Source: Oryzias latipes (Eukaryota; Chordata; Actinopteri; Beloniformes; Adrianichthyidae). From it: a DNA stretch of 64,000 bases. The position numbers and the translations under genes are program-made. A model generated the notes under the pieces. That model searched no databases, was not told the origin of the DNA, and saw only the letters and a program-made list of their open reading frames with translations. The stretch spans positions 32,460,476 to 32,524,475 of the forward strand of contig NC_019865.2 in NCBI RefSeq assembly GCF_002234675.1, read 5' to 3'. Below are positions 1 through 10,254 of the stretch, one piece after another (the first letter of the stretch is position 1; each line of letters begins with the position of its first letter).

Positions 1-483
1 CTCTCTTACCTGAAAGACGGGAAACGCCTAAATCCCCGGCAAGCCAGAGGGTCTTTGTTTCTCTACCGCTTCCCTTTCCCTGTTTCCTTCAGAACTGGAA
101 CCAAGAACCAGAAATCTGATGCCGTCTCTGGACAATATTCCATGGACTCTGACTTCCTTTGAACCCATCCAGCCTCTCTCCTGTGTCATTGCTGCATCAC
201 CTGGAACACAGAATCAGTGGTGAGAAAGTCAAAAACCACTGAACCCAAAGACCAACGCTGACTTCCAGAAGCTACACGCTCCCTGATGTTGAAGTTATTT
301 TTTATGTCTTCCTGGATTTTTATAATGATGGTGTAATTGTTTGTACTAAAGACCAATTTTCCATAATCTTTATAAAAAATAAAGCAATTATTGGACTTTA
401 TTTTGTAAAAAGCTACTTCAATAAAGTGTCTGAGAACATATAACTGCAGAAAAACTATCCTAGATATCTGCCCAGCTCTGATT
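1..483. other. Unassigned non-coding stretch
   Basis: No exon, RNA gene or recognisable transposon end is visible here. The short open frames on the minus strand lack any domain and have no splice context. It borders a LINE-derived segment and may itself be repeat, but I cannot assign it. Confidence 0.4.
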
Positions 484-925
484 GTGGAGTTAAAGACATC
501 TAAGCAGACGGGATGTGGGCCATGTGCTGCTGGTTTCATCGTAGAAGAGGAAGTTCATCGCTGTCTGCAGCTCCTCAAGCTCCAGGTTACTCAGGAAACT
601 CCTCTGAAGCTCCGCCTCCTCTCCTTTTCCCATTGTAGCCCTTCAGGAGAACCACAGCAGACTGGCATAGTAATCAATCGGCCAGCTTTGTCATGAATCT
701 ATGGTGATGTAGTCTGTCATGTTCTCGATGCCTCTCAACATACTCTGGGGATTATTGGATGTAAAATGTTTCTGGATCCTCTGAGCACATGCAGCTTCCA
801 CCCTCTTCACTCCAGTGTGCAGCTCCCTTCTTGCTGCTCTAAATGCCACCTCCTCAAGAGACCGGAATGCAGCATTCCTGGCTTTCAGGAGAGAGCGCAC
901 CTCTGCATTCAGCCAGGGTTTCTGG
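484..925 (-). pseudogene. Non-LTR retrotransposon ORF2 fragment (region between endonuclease and RT)
   Basis: Read on the minus strand, 691-925 encodes the linker seen between endonuclease and reverse transcriptase in fish LINEs: an NAEVRSLLKARNAAFRS stretch, then basic helices (RAARRELHTGVKR) and an SMLRGIENMTDY motif. An in-frame stop follows at about 691 and the frame decays towards 484. No catalytic endonuclease or RT motif remains. The segment ends where a piggyBac-like MITE begins, so it was interrupted or truncated there. The clade (L2/CR1-like) is inferred from the linker style only. Confidence 0.5.
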
Positions 926-929
926 TTAA

Positions 930-1134
930 CCCTTGTACTATCCTAGGCACTTTAACGTTGGGAGTTGGGTCATCTAGACCCACTAGACAGTGCCCTGAAC
1001 CTTTTTTCTTCAATGATTTGTGATCTTCACTGGTGTCCATGGATTACATGAAATCTTTCCACCTTTATCCACCTTTGTCGTGGTAGGAAGAACACGTCAA
1101 TGGAAGGGGGGGCTCATCTAAGATAGAACAAGGG
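930..1134. mobile_element. piggyBac-like MITE, copy 1
   Basis: A 205-bp non-coding element bounded by TTAA on both sides (926-929 and 1135-1138), the target duplication typical of piggyBac transposons. The ends are inverted: CCCTTGTACTATCCTA on the left and the complementary form TAAGATAGAACAAGGG on the right. Two related copies lie at 19650-19708 (fragment) and 63407-63601. There is no coding capacity, so it must have been mobilised by a transposase encoded elsewhere. Confidence 0.75.
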
Positions 1135-1138
1135 TTAA

Positions 1139-2097
1139 ACAGGAAATACTGAAATACAAGGATTGAGGTCTGAATTTTCTGAATATTTGGAGGAGAAAAC
1201 AATCGATTTGGAAACAAGATCACAGATGAATAATCTCCGATTTGTTAATCTACCCAAAGGTGCAGAAGGCTCCAACGCATGTATGTTTTTGGAAAGCTGG
1301 CTGCCTGAAGCACTGGATATCACTCAACTTCTGCAGCCCCTAACCATAGAAAGAGCACATTGGATGGGACCGAAAAGGAGTTCAGACGCGCCAACAAGAA
1401 CACTGATCATGAGGTTTCATAACGTCAGTCAAAAGGATTTTGTGTCCATAGCAGCAAGATCCAAAAAGGTAATTCTATAAAAGAACCAGCGAGTGAGATT
1501 CGTAAACAGTTCGATACCGCATGCCAGCATCTGCGCCAACTTGGACTGGATATGTCCATATTTATGTTATGTTTAATTTTATGACCCACTCTTAACAAAA
1601 GTGTAAAGGAAACAGCAGGTTACAGTGATAATAAATACAGTTTGGTCTTAAATACTAGAGTGTGAATTAGGGTCTGAGGTTTATGTTCAGTACAGTGAAA
1701 AATATTACTACACAGGCTGTCATTTTATGTTAAACAATTTTTAACACTATTTTAAACACATTTAAGAGTTGTATCTACTTACTTTTTGTTACTATTAACA
1801 TTGAAAATGGATACATTTACTTTATTTATATTTCATTTTTTACTTTTATTTTATTTTTTATTTATACCTCACACAAAACGGTAAACATAGCATCTGATTG
1901 CATTTCTAAAGGATAGAACGAGACTATCAAACTGGTGAATGTCTATGGGCCTAACATAGATGATGACAAATTTTTTACAAACCTTTTTTAACAATTTCTT
2001 CATTCCCAAGAAATAGTATCATAGGAGGAGAGTGGAATTGTGACTTGGATCCCTCTTTGGATAGATCACCTGGATCTGACCAAACTCACCACAGAAG
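1139..2097 (+). mobile_element. L1-type LINE fragment (ORF1 C-terminal part and endonuclease remnant)
   Basis: The frame at 1163-1480 encodes an L1 ORF1-like segment: a short helix ending in SQMNNLRF, then an RRM-like stretch (NLRFVNLPKGAEGSN, IERAHWMGPKR, RTLIMRFHN). About 430 bp of AT-rich sequence follows. Near 1920-2090 there are endonuclease remnants (KLVNVYGPN and IIGGEWN motifs) with frame breaks. No RT remains. It is a degenerate, internally deleted LINE copy cut off on the right by a hAT end at 2098. Confidence 0.65.
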
Positions 2098-2320
2098 CAG
2101 TGGCGCCTCCAGAAATTGTTCATGGGGGTGGCCGGTAGGGGGCCACATTAAATCTTGGGGTGGCAAACAAAAACCCTGACCCATATTTTTAAAATTCATT
2201 GTACTAAACGTAGTAAAACAACCTTTAGAAAACCAACAGAAAGTTAAATGCCGACTGATACTTTGTAGAACATTAACTTTTAGTAGATACTACTATAGAT
2301 TCTAGTAGATATCATCAGAT

Positions 2321-3106
2321 CAGTGTTTTTCAACCTTTTTGAGCCACTGCACACTTTAACCTTGACAAAAATCCTGTGTGTATGATCTGCAGCCCCTCCA
2401 CAATCTCACATGCATTTTTGTGATAATTGTGGTAGAAAAAGATGGAAGTTGCAGCTGTTTTTCTAAAAGATGGAATAAAAGTTAAGTTAGAAGATTTAAA
2501 AAACGTTTGATGTGTGTTTGTTGTTTTTTCAAGACGTTACGAGGAGAGACTCATTGTGCGCCGAGATGCTGTCTCTTTAACCCAATGCATCATGGGAGAT
2601 GTAGTGATGGCAGACAGACTAGCGCCTCTGAGCTTCTTTGTTTTATTCACTTGTTCCACGGTCTGACACCGGATTCTGTGGAAAGCTACACCGCTAAAGA
2701 CGAGCTTTGGCTGGTATTTTTGTTAGAACTGAGAGACTTTATGAGCTTAATCGAATCAAGGGTGTGAAAACTTTAACCACTTCTGATTGGTCAGACTGAG
2801 GACATGTGATTAAGCCTCCAAGAATGATTGGTGGAGACAGTAAAAGGGGCGGGACTTTTCAGAAAACAGTTAATGCTGGAGTTAAATCGTGGTACCGTCA
2901 TTCTTATCAAAATGTCTTTAATAGAATCAAAAAAACACTAAGAAAAAAGTATTTTACGATCTCTCATATTCCTAACTTCTCAGTGTTTTATCAGGGTTTG
3001 TTTGGATGAACACAGAGCTGAAATCCTGGAGATGGGAAATGTTTTTAGATCAGTTAATGAGGGCATCTCCCACGGCACACCTGACCACACTGGTTGAAAA
3101 ACACTG
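2321..3106. mobile_element. Non-autonomous hAT element, family A copy 1 (oldest-looking)
   Basis: Bounded by CAGTGTTTTTCAACC at 2321 and its exact inverse GGTTGAAAAACACTG at 3092-3106. Flanking octamers CATCAGAT and CATTAGTA match at 5 of 8 positions, as for a decayed 8-bp hAT target duplication. The interior resembles the copies at 30873-31732 and 60109-60993, including a segment with CACATGTGATTAAG and a GGGGCGGGACTTTTC stretch. The interior has diverged: the terminal tandem GTGTGCCG motifs are largely lost. No transposase is encoded. Confidence 0.8.
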
Positions 3107-3319
3107 CATTAGTAGATACTACTATACTGATATATTTTTATTTGTTTTGTTTCTATTTCATGCTTAGGTCTGTCTGCTTGGGGTGTTCGACTTTTGACAA
3201 TTGAAATCAGTTGTTCTGAAATAAAAATAACAATACCCTTCCATGGTAATTATTAATTATTTCTGTAGACATTTCTTTTCAGGCTAATAAACATAAAGCA
3301 GTTTTATTAATAGGGCAAC

Positions 3320-3603
3320 ATAATTCTAACTTCACCAGTTGGTCCAGGAACAGGTGGAGCCCCTTTAGCTGAGTTCTGCCTTGCTTCTCTGACCAATGAT
3401 GCTGACTGTCCCTCATCTGATGCCGTCTCATCTTTGTCTTCCTCATTGTCTTCTGTCATTCATGCTAGCTGAGGATCATGCTGCTCTGTCTCATCTTCTT
3501 CCTCCTCACTACTCCTCTGTTGTTCCCCTACAATCTCTTTCCTTCCTTCTGATGTACTTTTCTTCTTAAAATAAGAATACATGTTGAATTTCTCTTCATT
3601 CTC
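3320..3603 (-). pseudogene. hAT transposase N-terminal exon remnant (ZMYM1-like type)
   Basis: Minus-strand translation gives a methionine followed by YSYFKKKSTSEGRKEI and a long acidic run rich in Glu and Asp. This is the N-terminal pattern of fish hAT transposases often labelled zinc finger MYM-type 1-like. One in-frame stop breaks it, and the zinc-finger, DDE and dimerisation regions are missing. It lies inside the deleted hAT at 2098-3782 in the orientation expected for that element's gene. Confidence 0.5.
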
Positions 3604-3980
3604 TGAAAATTGACTTACACAAGCATCAACTAATGTCTATATGTAACTATGTGGAAACAGGACAAAAACACATCAAAATGTTGCTGTAACACAACAACCA
3701 ATAGTGCCATGAAATGAGAGGCGCATGTGACAGGGACATCCTCTTTTACGTATTTTTAAAAAGTAATGGCACTTCCACCACTGTTAATGATGTGGCGTAT
3801 TTGCACCAAGTATTTGCACACAATAAAGATCAGGTGATCTAAAGAACAGTAAACAGATTGTTAAAAGACCCCACAAAAAATAGGTAACAGGCATGAAAAG
3901 AAATGTAGTGTTTTGGGATGTGTGATTGTGTGCCTGTATGCGTGCGTGCGCGCGCAAGTGTGCTTGCATTTGTGCTCAAA

Positions 3981-4632
3981 CCGGTGTGGGTACCGGATGT
4001 TCTCGGGTTGCCGTATGTTCTCGGGGTCCTTCGGGGTCCTTCGACCAATGATGACGTCACACTATTTGATTGGCTGTAAGTTGCCACGACCAATGAGTTA
4101 ACGTCGCTAAGTTTAAAAAAAAACTTTATTGACAATTGCGGTATCATACATTAACAATGACATTAACGTTAACAACGAACAATAACAATGTAATCAATAT
4201 TGCCTAGAAGATCAGTCACCATTGCCAAACATAAAATATTAACATAGAAAATAAAGAATAGAGGGGGAAAAAAGAAACAATGAACATAACACACAAATAA
4301 ATAAAAACATAAGTAAAATAAAATAAAGGAACATAGAAAAAATCGAAATAGTCTAATACTAGTTAAGTTAGGGGTACTCGTGAAGTTTGTACTTCTGAAC
4401 AAAACTAAGCAATTTCAAGCCATTCTTCTTTTTCATATAATGAACTGATTGAAAGTAAAAACAGAGCTCTTTATTAAATGTTATAAAAAGTGGTTTGGTC
4501 TTCAAAACTTGACCTCACCAAGATGGCGGTGCTCTCCTCGTGATGTCTCCTCTAGTGATATAAGTCATTGGAAGGACCCCCGAAGGACCCGAGAACATCC
4601 GGCAACCCGAGAACATCCGGTACCCACACCGG
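3981..4632. repeat. Foldback repeat with arms at 3981-4042 and 4571-4632
   Basis: The left arm (CCGGTGTGGGTACCGGATG...) is the near-perfect inverse of the right arm (...CATCCGGTACCCACACCGG). Each arm carries an internal tandem of a GATGTTCTCGGGTTGCC-type unit. The interior next to the right arm (4508-4560) contains TTGACCTCACCAAGATGGCG, which recurs at 27231-27250 and inverted at about 26195-26214, so the two loci share a repeat family. An L1 3' end (4114-4507) has been inserted between the arms. Confidence 0.7.
4114..4507 (-). mobile_element. L1/Tx1-like LINE 3' end, 5'-truncated
   Basis: On the minus strand this reads as the last part of an ORF2 (a hydrophobic SVHYMKKKNGLKLL-type tail ending in a stop) followed by an AT-rich 3' UTR and a short terminal A run, seen as AAAAAAAAACTTTATTG near 4114 on the plus strand. 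It resembles the C-terminal ends of the L1/Tx1-like copies at 4671, 13686 and 22388. No duplication could be defined confidently. Confidence 0.5.
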
Positions 4633-4950
4633 TGCTCACGCGATGCAGGCAGGAAGAGTGGGGAGAGCGCTTTTTTTTTTTTTTTTTTTTTTTTTTTATT
4701 TATAGAACACAATACAAAACAATACCAGAACATTTACATAAAAATTACAAAATATGGCGAATACTAAAGAGAATACTATAATTGGAAAGGAAGCAAAAAG
4801 AAGAAAAATTCTTATCAGTATGCAAACATAAACCTATTTATATTCATAATCATAGAGAAATCAGGGAAAAGAATAACATAAGAGAACAACAATTTCAGAG
4901 TTAGATAGTGTTGCAAAAAGCAGGGGGATACAAAATATAAATAAACTGTC

Positions 4951-7900
4951 TTAGACATCAGGAATATCACTCAGGGTGTCATAAATTGTTATGGCTTTAG
5001 GTGAGTCGATTAACTTTATGGATTTTAAGTATAAATTGACCTCATTATTAAAGAAGTTAAAGCTGGGGTGGCATTTCTGTAACCTATTTTTGTGTATAAA
5101 AAACTTGGCTAAACATAACACAGTATTGATACATACATTATTTACATTGTTGTGTAGTGACAGGCCAAAGATTATGACTTCTTTGGAAAAGAAGTCCATG
5201 ATGAATGGAAATTTATGTCTTAACCATTTGTAAACATCCAACCAAAACACTTGTACAACATCACACAGGAAAAATATGTGGTCGATGTCTTCAACAGCAG
5301 TTTGGCAGAAGGAACAGCTGTTGTCATCAATGTTGAAACGTAATCTAAGTAATTCTTTGGAAGGATAGATATCATTCATAATTTTGAAGTGTGTTTCTTT
5401 AACTTTTGGGGGAATAGGAAGTTTCATGAAATCGGTTCTTAATTTAATAACAACATTTTGTTCAAATTTCTGCAGTATATTATTTTTGTTTTGTCGACCA
5501 GGAAAAAACCTTTCAATGAACCAATTTCTGATAAATGAGTTATTACATTTTCTGTCCATTAGAGGGCATCCTTCAATTGACAATGTGGCTAACTGTGGTT
5601 TTATCCTTAAATGTGTCATTGTGTTCCTTGTTAGATATACAAATTCTCGAGGAAGAGAATTGCGTACTTTTAAAAATTCTGAAATAGGAGGATTAAAGTT
5701 ATGTCTTAAACAAAATTGCTCATAATCTAATAAATTTCCCTCCGTATCCATCAGATCAGACACCGACCAGACACCTCTGTCAAACCATTCAGCACAAAAC
5801 ATAGATTTGTTTCTGTGGAGGATGTATCTGTTGTTCCAAATGATATTTGAGTGTGGTGAGAAATTATGCACATACAAGATTTTCCAGTATAGCAGAATTT
5901 GTTTGTGGAACTCTGATAATGCTATAGGGAGCTTATTAATGTCAAAATCACTAATAAGCACCAACTTTAACCCGCCTAATTTGTTAAATAAATAATTTGG
6001 GATACAAAACCAGAAGGATTGGTTGTGTTTGATCCACGATTTCAACCAGTTTATTTTCAGGGTTCCGTTAAGACAGTCAAAGTCAATAACTTTGAGACCC
6101 CCATCCTTAAATTCTTTGACCATATAGTTTTTTTTCATGTAATGAGGCTTGTTTCTCCAAATAAAGTTAAACGTCATTTGGTTGATGGATTTTATCATTT
6201 TGTTTGGGATGGCATTAGAGTAAGATGGATAAATACATCTAGACAAACCCTCCATCTTTGTCAGACAGATGCAGCAGCCATGTGTCTCTTTGGAGCCACA
6301 TATTCAACCTCGTCTTACATTCATCAAGTTTTTCACCCACATTCCTTGATTGGCTTATTTTTTGGTCTTTGTTGATATAGATGCCCAAGTATTTAATTTC
6401 TGATTTAATGGGAATCTGATTGATTTCTTTTAAGGGTGTGTCATGAATAGCCAACAGTTCACATTTCTTTAAGTTTAAGTTTAACCCTGATGCTTTGGAA
6501 AAGTGTTTGACTTTTTCAATAGCTGCTTTAATTTGATGCTCATCTTTTAAAAACAGTGTTGTGTCGTCTGCTAACTGGCTAATAATGATCTCTGTGCCCA
6601 AGACATTTAACTTTTTGATTTCACTACAATTCTTAATATAAATAGCCAACATTTCAGTAGCTAATAAGAACAGATATGGAGAGATGGGACAACCTTGAGG
6701 GATTCCTACATCAACTTTGAAACTTGGGGTGGTGCCATTAGAAAGGATAATACAGCTATTGATATTCTGATATAGACCATAGATCAGGTTTCTAAATTTA
6801 GTACCAAAACCAAAATTTTCCAGTGCTGTCATTATAAACGGATGCTCCACTGAATCAAAGGCCTTGTAAAAATCCAGAAAGAGAATAAATCCATTATCTT
6901 TTATAAGGTGTCGGTATTCAATGATGTCCATAACCAGTCTTATATTATTATGAATTGAACGGCCCTTCAGAAAACCAGATTGTGTTTCCGCAATAAGTTC
7001 TGAAAGTCCCGTCTGGAGACGAGAAGCGAAAATGTACGTTAATAATTTGTAGTCTGAATTTCTTAAGGTGATAGGTCTTCTGTTGTCTATAAGTCTAGGA
7101 TCCTTGTCAGGTTTTGGGATAGAAACTATAACCCCATGTTTCATTGTGGTTGGAAGTGTGCACGTTTCAAAGATTTCCAAAAAGACTTGATGCAGTAAAT
7201 TTCTGATATCTTCCCAAAAGTGTCTATAAAAGTCGCCTGTGAGCCCATCTGAACCAGGAGATTTATTGAGAGAGAGTCGACTAATGACAGCATCAAGCTC
7301 ACAGATTAAAAGTTGTTTATCGCATGTTTGTTTAAAATTGTCGTCTATTTTGGGGATGTGTTGCGTAATCTCTTTTATAAAGTTGTCACAGTCTGTCCTT
7401 GAAAATTTAGAGCTGTAAAGGTGGCTATAAAATCTGTAAATTTCTGAGGATATAGCCTTTTCATCAGTAATTTCTATATCATTCACTAGAAGTGACTTTA
7501 GGCTGTTCCTTTTTTGCCTTCTTTTCTCCAGGCTGCAAAAATATGCTGAATTTTTTTCGCCTTCTTCTATCCATCTTGCTCTGGATCTGATGTATGCTCC
7601 TCGGGCTCTCTGAGTATAAAGCTCATCTAATTTAGATTGTAGGTTTAATATCTGTTGTCTATCATCCTCAGACGGGTTAGGTTTACAACAAAGATCATTC
7701 AGCTGTTTTATTATGTCCAGCTCTTTTTTATCCAGATTTGATTTTAACTTTTTACTAAATGAAATTGAGAGTTTACGAATTCTGTATTTAAGGTATTCCC
7801 ATTTTCTGACCGGGGAATCAAGTTCTTCAGATGTCTCTATTTCTGAAATCAGTGATTTAATTTCTTGGCAATAATCAATATTTTTAATAAGGCTGGAGTT

Positions 7901-8678
7901 GAATTTCCAGTACTTATTCAAGTACTTTATACTGTTTTTGGGTTTAATGTACAATATTACGCTACAATGGTCTGTTAGCGGTGCTGCTGATATGTTACAT
8001 TTAACTTCATGACATAACAAGTGATTTGAAATTAACCAATGATCAATTCTTGATTTTAACTTATAATTGGAATTGAACCATGTGAACTGAATTATACCTG
8101 GATTAAGGTGTCTCCATGTGTCAGTTAAGCCTTGACCGTCGCAGAAATTGTTAAATGTTCCATTAGGGTGACTAGAATCAAAATTAGAGGGAAATCTGTC
8201 CATCCAGTCATCTTGCACTAGATTCAAGTCCCCTCCCACAATGATATTATTAAATGAATATGCTAATCTGAGTTGGTCCAACTGTAATGAAATTTGCTCC
8301 AATAAATTTTTATTCTCTTTGATGTTATTGTAGCCATATATGTTAACCAGGATGAATTTTAAATTATCAATATCTATTATGATGATCAGCCAGTGACCGT
8401 GTGCATCTGCTATATGGGAAACAATTTTGCCTTGGAAGTTTTTGAGAAGTATAGCGACTCCTGCCGATCTGGAATTGCCATGGCTGAAAAAAACCTTGTC
8501 CCCCCATTGCTGAGACCAAAATGATTTATCTTCATTTGTAGAGTGCGTTTCTTGTAAAAAAAAAAAAATCAACATTTTTCCCTTTACAAAACAAAAAAAA
8601 ACTTTTTCTCTTTGTTAGATCTCTTAGACCTCTGGCATTTAAAGAAAGTAAAGAAATACCTGTTTTAAGGTGCAACAT
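4951..8678 (-). pseudogene. LINE ORF2 (endonuclease and reverse transcriptase), frameshifted
   Basis: The likely start is the ATG at 8678-8676, leading into SLLSLNARGLRDL, an AP endonuclease N-terminus. A run of 13 T (about 8557-8569) shifts the frame before LQETHS. From there to 6239 the frame is open: endonuclease motifs NIYGYN, GGDLNLVQD, SRIDHWLIS and LTDH, then RT motifs SPGSDGLTGDFY, FLDFYKAFDSVEHP, GIPQGCPISPYLF and SQLADDTTLF. A second shift near 6255-6300, after LQRD, moves the frame to TKMEGLSR and on to 4951. The C-terminal part has a CSFCQ...DHIFFLC zinc-knuckle-like motif. Catalytic residues appear retained; only the reading frame is broken. Confidence 0.85.
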
Positions 8679-8806
8679 GTAACAAAAAGGTAAACTTAAC
8701 AGACCTAAATAAGGCTGAAAGTATTACTGAACAAAAACTTTTAAGCAACAAAACCTTGAATTTACAATAACCATCTTAACTAAATAAATCACAAGACTAA
8801 CTGAAG

Positions 8807-9712
8807 TCATGGTGTGACTCTCTGACCATTAATGAAAGCATAAGGACCTCGAAACATTGTCTTACAACCATTCTTTCTCGCCTGCTCAACTTTAGGCCAC
8901 ACAGCTTTCCTTGCCTCTCTGTCTTCTTTGATGAGGTCTTCTGCAAAGCGGATGTTGAGGTCTCGACAGACTGGATGGTGTTTAGTCATTCGCCACAGCT
9001 CGTCTCTGTATCTCCTTCCTGTGAACTGAATGATGATTTGACGAGGGCGGTTGACGTCGGTTGGGCCCAGCCGGTGTACCGTGTCCAGAATGTTGTCCAC
9101 TTTCTCTGTCCAGGGTGGTGCGATCTTTGTGATGATATCTGCCACAATTCCTCGAGTGTCTTCCCCTTTCTCTTCTTTAACACCATTCAGTCTCAAGTTC
9201 CATCTTCTCTTGTATCTTTCTGACTCCAACGTTTTCTTTTCCATCTCTGATGTTCTCTGCTCCAACTCCACATTTTTCTCTTTCAGATGTTTCACTTCTT
9301 CTTCCAACTTTTTATTTTTGTCTTTACATTCTTTGATTTCAGCAGAGTTAAACTCCACGGCTTTGGCGATAGCGGATATAGTCAGAGTGTTTTGCTGCAG
9401 CTCCGACTTAAAGTCCGTCATCATGCTTTTGAGGCTTTCAATTGCAGCCAAGATTGCGGCGTTTGAGGCTTCTCCTGGTCTGAGAGAGCAGGTTTCATCT
9501 GGTTTTGGCTTCTTTTGTGGCGCTGCTGGTTTCAAAGGTGATGCCACGCTGTTTTTTGTCCCCTTTGCATTTGTTTCCATGTCCTCAGGCGTGCAGTAAT
9601 CATGTGGAAAAAGCATTTTAGCTCTAGCAGCATTAGCTGTAGCTTTAGCATTGGGTTTACTAGCCATGCTTGTATAGTTGTTGGGCGTTTTAAGGATCTT
9701 CAGTTGGCTCAA
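8807..9712 (-). CDS. LINE ORF1 protein (coiled coil, RRM-like, C-terminal domain)
   Basis: A 301-residue open frame for an L1-type ORF1p, the RNA-binding chaperone that coats LINE RNA in the cytoplasmic particle. The first ~90 residues are low-complexity and basic. Residues about 115-165 form a heptad-rich coiled coil (CKDKNKKLEEEVKHLKEKN, ELEQRTSEMEKK) expected to trimerise. An RRM-like segment follows (RRWNLRLNGV, DTVHRLGP, RQIIIQF), then the C-terminal region (DLNIRFAEDLI, KTMFRGPYAFINGQRV). It is intact and lies 5' of ORF2 on the same strand, separated by about 130 bp. The first ATG of the open frame was chosen; a nearby downstream Met is also possible. Plausibly translatable if transcribed. 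Confidence 0.88.
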   Translation of the reverse strand: MSQLKILKTPNNYTSMASKPNAKATANAARAKMLFPHDYCTPEDMETNAKGTKNSVASPLKPAAPQKKPKPDETCSLRPGEASNAAILAAIESLKSMMTDFKSELQQNTLTISAIAKAVEFNSAEIKECKDKNKKLEEEVKHLKEKNVELEQRTSEMEKKTLESERYKRRWNLRLNGVKEEKGEDTRGIVADIITKIAPPWTEKVDNILDTVHRLGPTDVNRPRQIIIQFTGRRYRDELWRMTKHHPVCRDLNIRFAEDLIKEDREARKAVWPKVEQARKNGCKTMFRGPYAFINGQRVTP

Positions 9713-9861
9713 AGCTTGCTTTATTTTATCTTGACATCCAGTGGAGAGTCGGTTTTAAAAGTATTCCGTCTTAAAGTAACGTTTTCGAGGTTTTGTTGCG
9801 CAGGACGCTTACCGGACGTTTGCTCCCATCGCCATCTTGCCGGGACCAGTGGGGAGAGCGC

Positions 9862-10254
9862 GTGTGAGTGTTTGGAGCGCATACACGCGCACTTCAGTCG
9901 CCGTTTTGGACTTAAAGAAAAAGTAATAAAGAAAGTTCATCTTTAGCAACTGATACTGGCTCCTGTGTCTAACCGGCTCGGTGGTTCTGAGGGTTCGAAC
10001 GCGGAAGTGAACCCCGCGTTGTATTGGTGTTCTGCGTCTAGCGGCACGTCTTTAGATGTATGCCCACTCAAAGACAACAGGGAGGGGAGGGGATGTAGGC
10101 CGATTTAGATGATCAGAGCGACTTGCCCGCTTGCTGGCTGTGCATTTGGGATGAAACGCACAACTGATGCTACCACAGCTTATCAGCTTATAGTGACCGT
10201 GGGGTGGCCACTGAGGTGGCGCCACTGCACAGAAGTAGGAACGCTGCACAGAAA
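9862..10254. other. Unassigned intergenic stretch between LINEs
   Basis: About 390 bp with no exon or domain. It continues the sequence into which the LINE at 4671-9847 inserted. It contains AATAAAG near 9927 and a short GC-rich segment. It could be the end of an LTR or another repeat, but no diagnostic ends were found. Confidence 0.35.

Larger units (their letters stand above)
2098..3782 (-). mobile_element. Internally deleted hAT-type element
   Basis: The left end CAGTGGCGCCTCC and the right end GGAAGTGCCACCACTG-like sequence at about 3765-3782 are imperfectly inverted and have the CAGTGG terminus typical of hAT transposons. Inside, at 3320-3603 on the minus strand, is a transposase N-terminal exon. 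Another hAT (2321-3106) is nested within. No clear 8-bp duplication is preserved, so the outer borders are approximate. Confidence 0.5.
4671..9847 (-). mobile_element. Near-full-length L1/Tx1-like LINE with TSD and poly(A)
   Basis: The 14-bp direct repeat AGTGGGGAGAGCGC occurs at 4657-4670 and 9848-9861 and brackets 5,177 bp. The 3' end is a 27-nt T run (4671-4697), which is the poly(A) tail read from the plus strand. The 5' end on the minus strand starts GGTCCCGGCAAGATGGCG. ORF1 (8807-9712) is open. ORF2 (about 8678 to 4951) is complete in extent but broken twice. The copy is therefore full-length and fairly recent but probably not autonomous. Clade assignment rests on motif style (QLADD in the RT, two ORFs, poly(A)). 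Confidence 0.9.

Noticed and set aside
9051-9599. 182-codon plus-strand frame
   Set aside because: It is antisense to the intact LINE ORF1 at 8807-9712.
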